Shown in pieces: positions 5,160-5,379 of a stretch of 5,379 nt of DNA. The notes beneath the pieces were generated by a model. That model searched no databases, was not told the DNA's origin, and saw only the letters and a program-made list of their open reading frames with translations. The stretch spans positions 1-5,379 of the forward strand of contig JAKALI010000341.1 in assembly GCA_021813195.1 (NCBI GenBank), in the 5' to 3' direction. A program made the translations under genes and the position numbers. The stretch is from Pseudomonadota bacterium (GTDB taxonomy: Bacteria > Pseudomonadota > Alphaproteobacteria > Rhizobiales > Hyphomicrobiaceae). Within the stretch, counting starts at the first letter, position 1, and each line of letters begins with the position of its first letter.

Positions 5160-5379
5160 CAACATGGCGTGCAACGGTCGTGTAGCGTCTGAGCGGCCGC
5201 AAATGGCAGCGACCGCGGTTGTTCGTTTTCCCGTCTTCTGCTGTCTGTTCAAGCGCTCAACAGCAAGGCAGTGCCAGTTGGCCGGTGTCCGGGCGAACGC
5301 TGCCAGGCAAACGTCTTTAGGCGCGATCTGATCTGGAGCTTTCGCACAAGAGGGGCGACACCATGCGGTCAGCGCCATC
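5160..5379. other. Downstream region without a confident gene; possible gene start at 5363
   Basis: No protein or RNA is recognised here. Short dyads occur, such as TGCTGT (5239-5244) with ACAGCA (5260-5265), but there is no T-rich terminator. Near the edge, AGGGG (5351-5355) stands 7 bases before an ATG at 5363, which could open the next gene of the element. Only five full codons (MRSAP) are visible. A minus-strand frame covers 5151-5378 but resembles no known family. Confidence 0.3.

Noticed and set aside
5151..5378. 75-codon minus-strand frame after the ParB-like gene
   Set aside because: It has no recognisable domain and weak codon use, and it overlaps the end of the ParB-like gene.

Overview
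The window looks like DNA from a GC-rich Alphaproteobacterium. This rests on three things: the high GC3 of the clear genes, protein families common in sphingomonads and Rhizobiales-type bacteria, and a GAAC-N7-GAAC box matching the LexA operator of that class. The species cannot be named from the sequence. It falls into two unlike halves separated by about 1.3 kb without a convincing gene.

Left part (1-1134): the end of a molybdenum-dependent sulfite oxidase/dehydrogenase gene (SorA-like). Its stop overlaps the start of a small secreted c-type cytochrome gene (SorB-like). Together they would oxidise sulfite in the periplasm and pass electrons to the respiratory chain. This is ordinary chromosomal-type metabolism.

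Middle part (1135-2443): no gene can be supported, but the stretch is unusually rich in inverted repeats. They include a perfect 21-bp inverted repeat (2160-2218), a near-concentric nested palindrome (1234-1282), and several places where one arm can pair with either of two copies of its partner (1317-1353, 1947-1989, 2144-2218, 2377-2416). Just before the next gene lie the LexA-type box (2355-2369) and a possible 10-codon leader peptide.

Right part (2444-5159): an ArdC-type antirestriction protein, then a large ParB-like protein with no ParA beside it. They share strand and have similar ribosome-binding leaders. This pair belongs to conjugative plasmids and integrative elements. In F-like plasmids, anti-defence genes and a large ParB-like gene lie in the leading region, which enters the recipient first and is transcribed from folded single-stranded DNA. 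The most interesting reading is therefore that the hairpin-rich stretch upstream of ardC is a folded-DNA promoter or origin region of a mobile element inserted next to the sulfite genes. This is inference; no relaxase, integrase or defined attachment site is visible. The last 220 bases hold no confident gene, although a new gene may begin at 5363.
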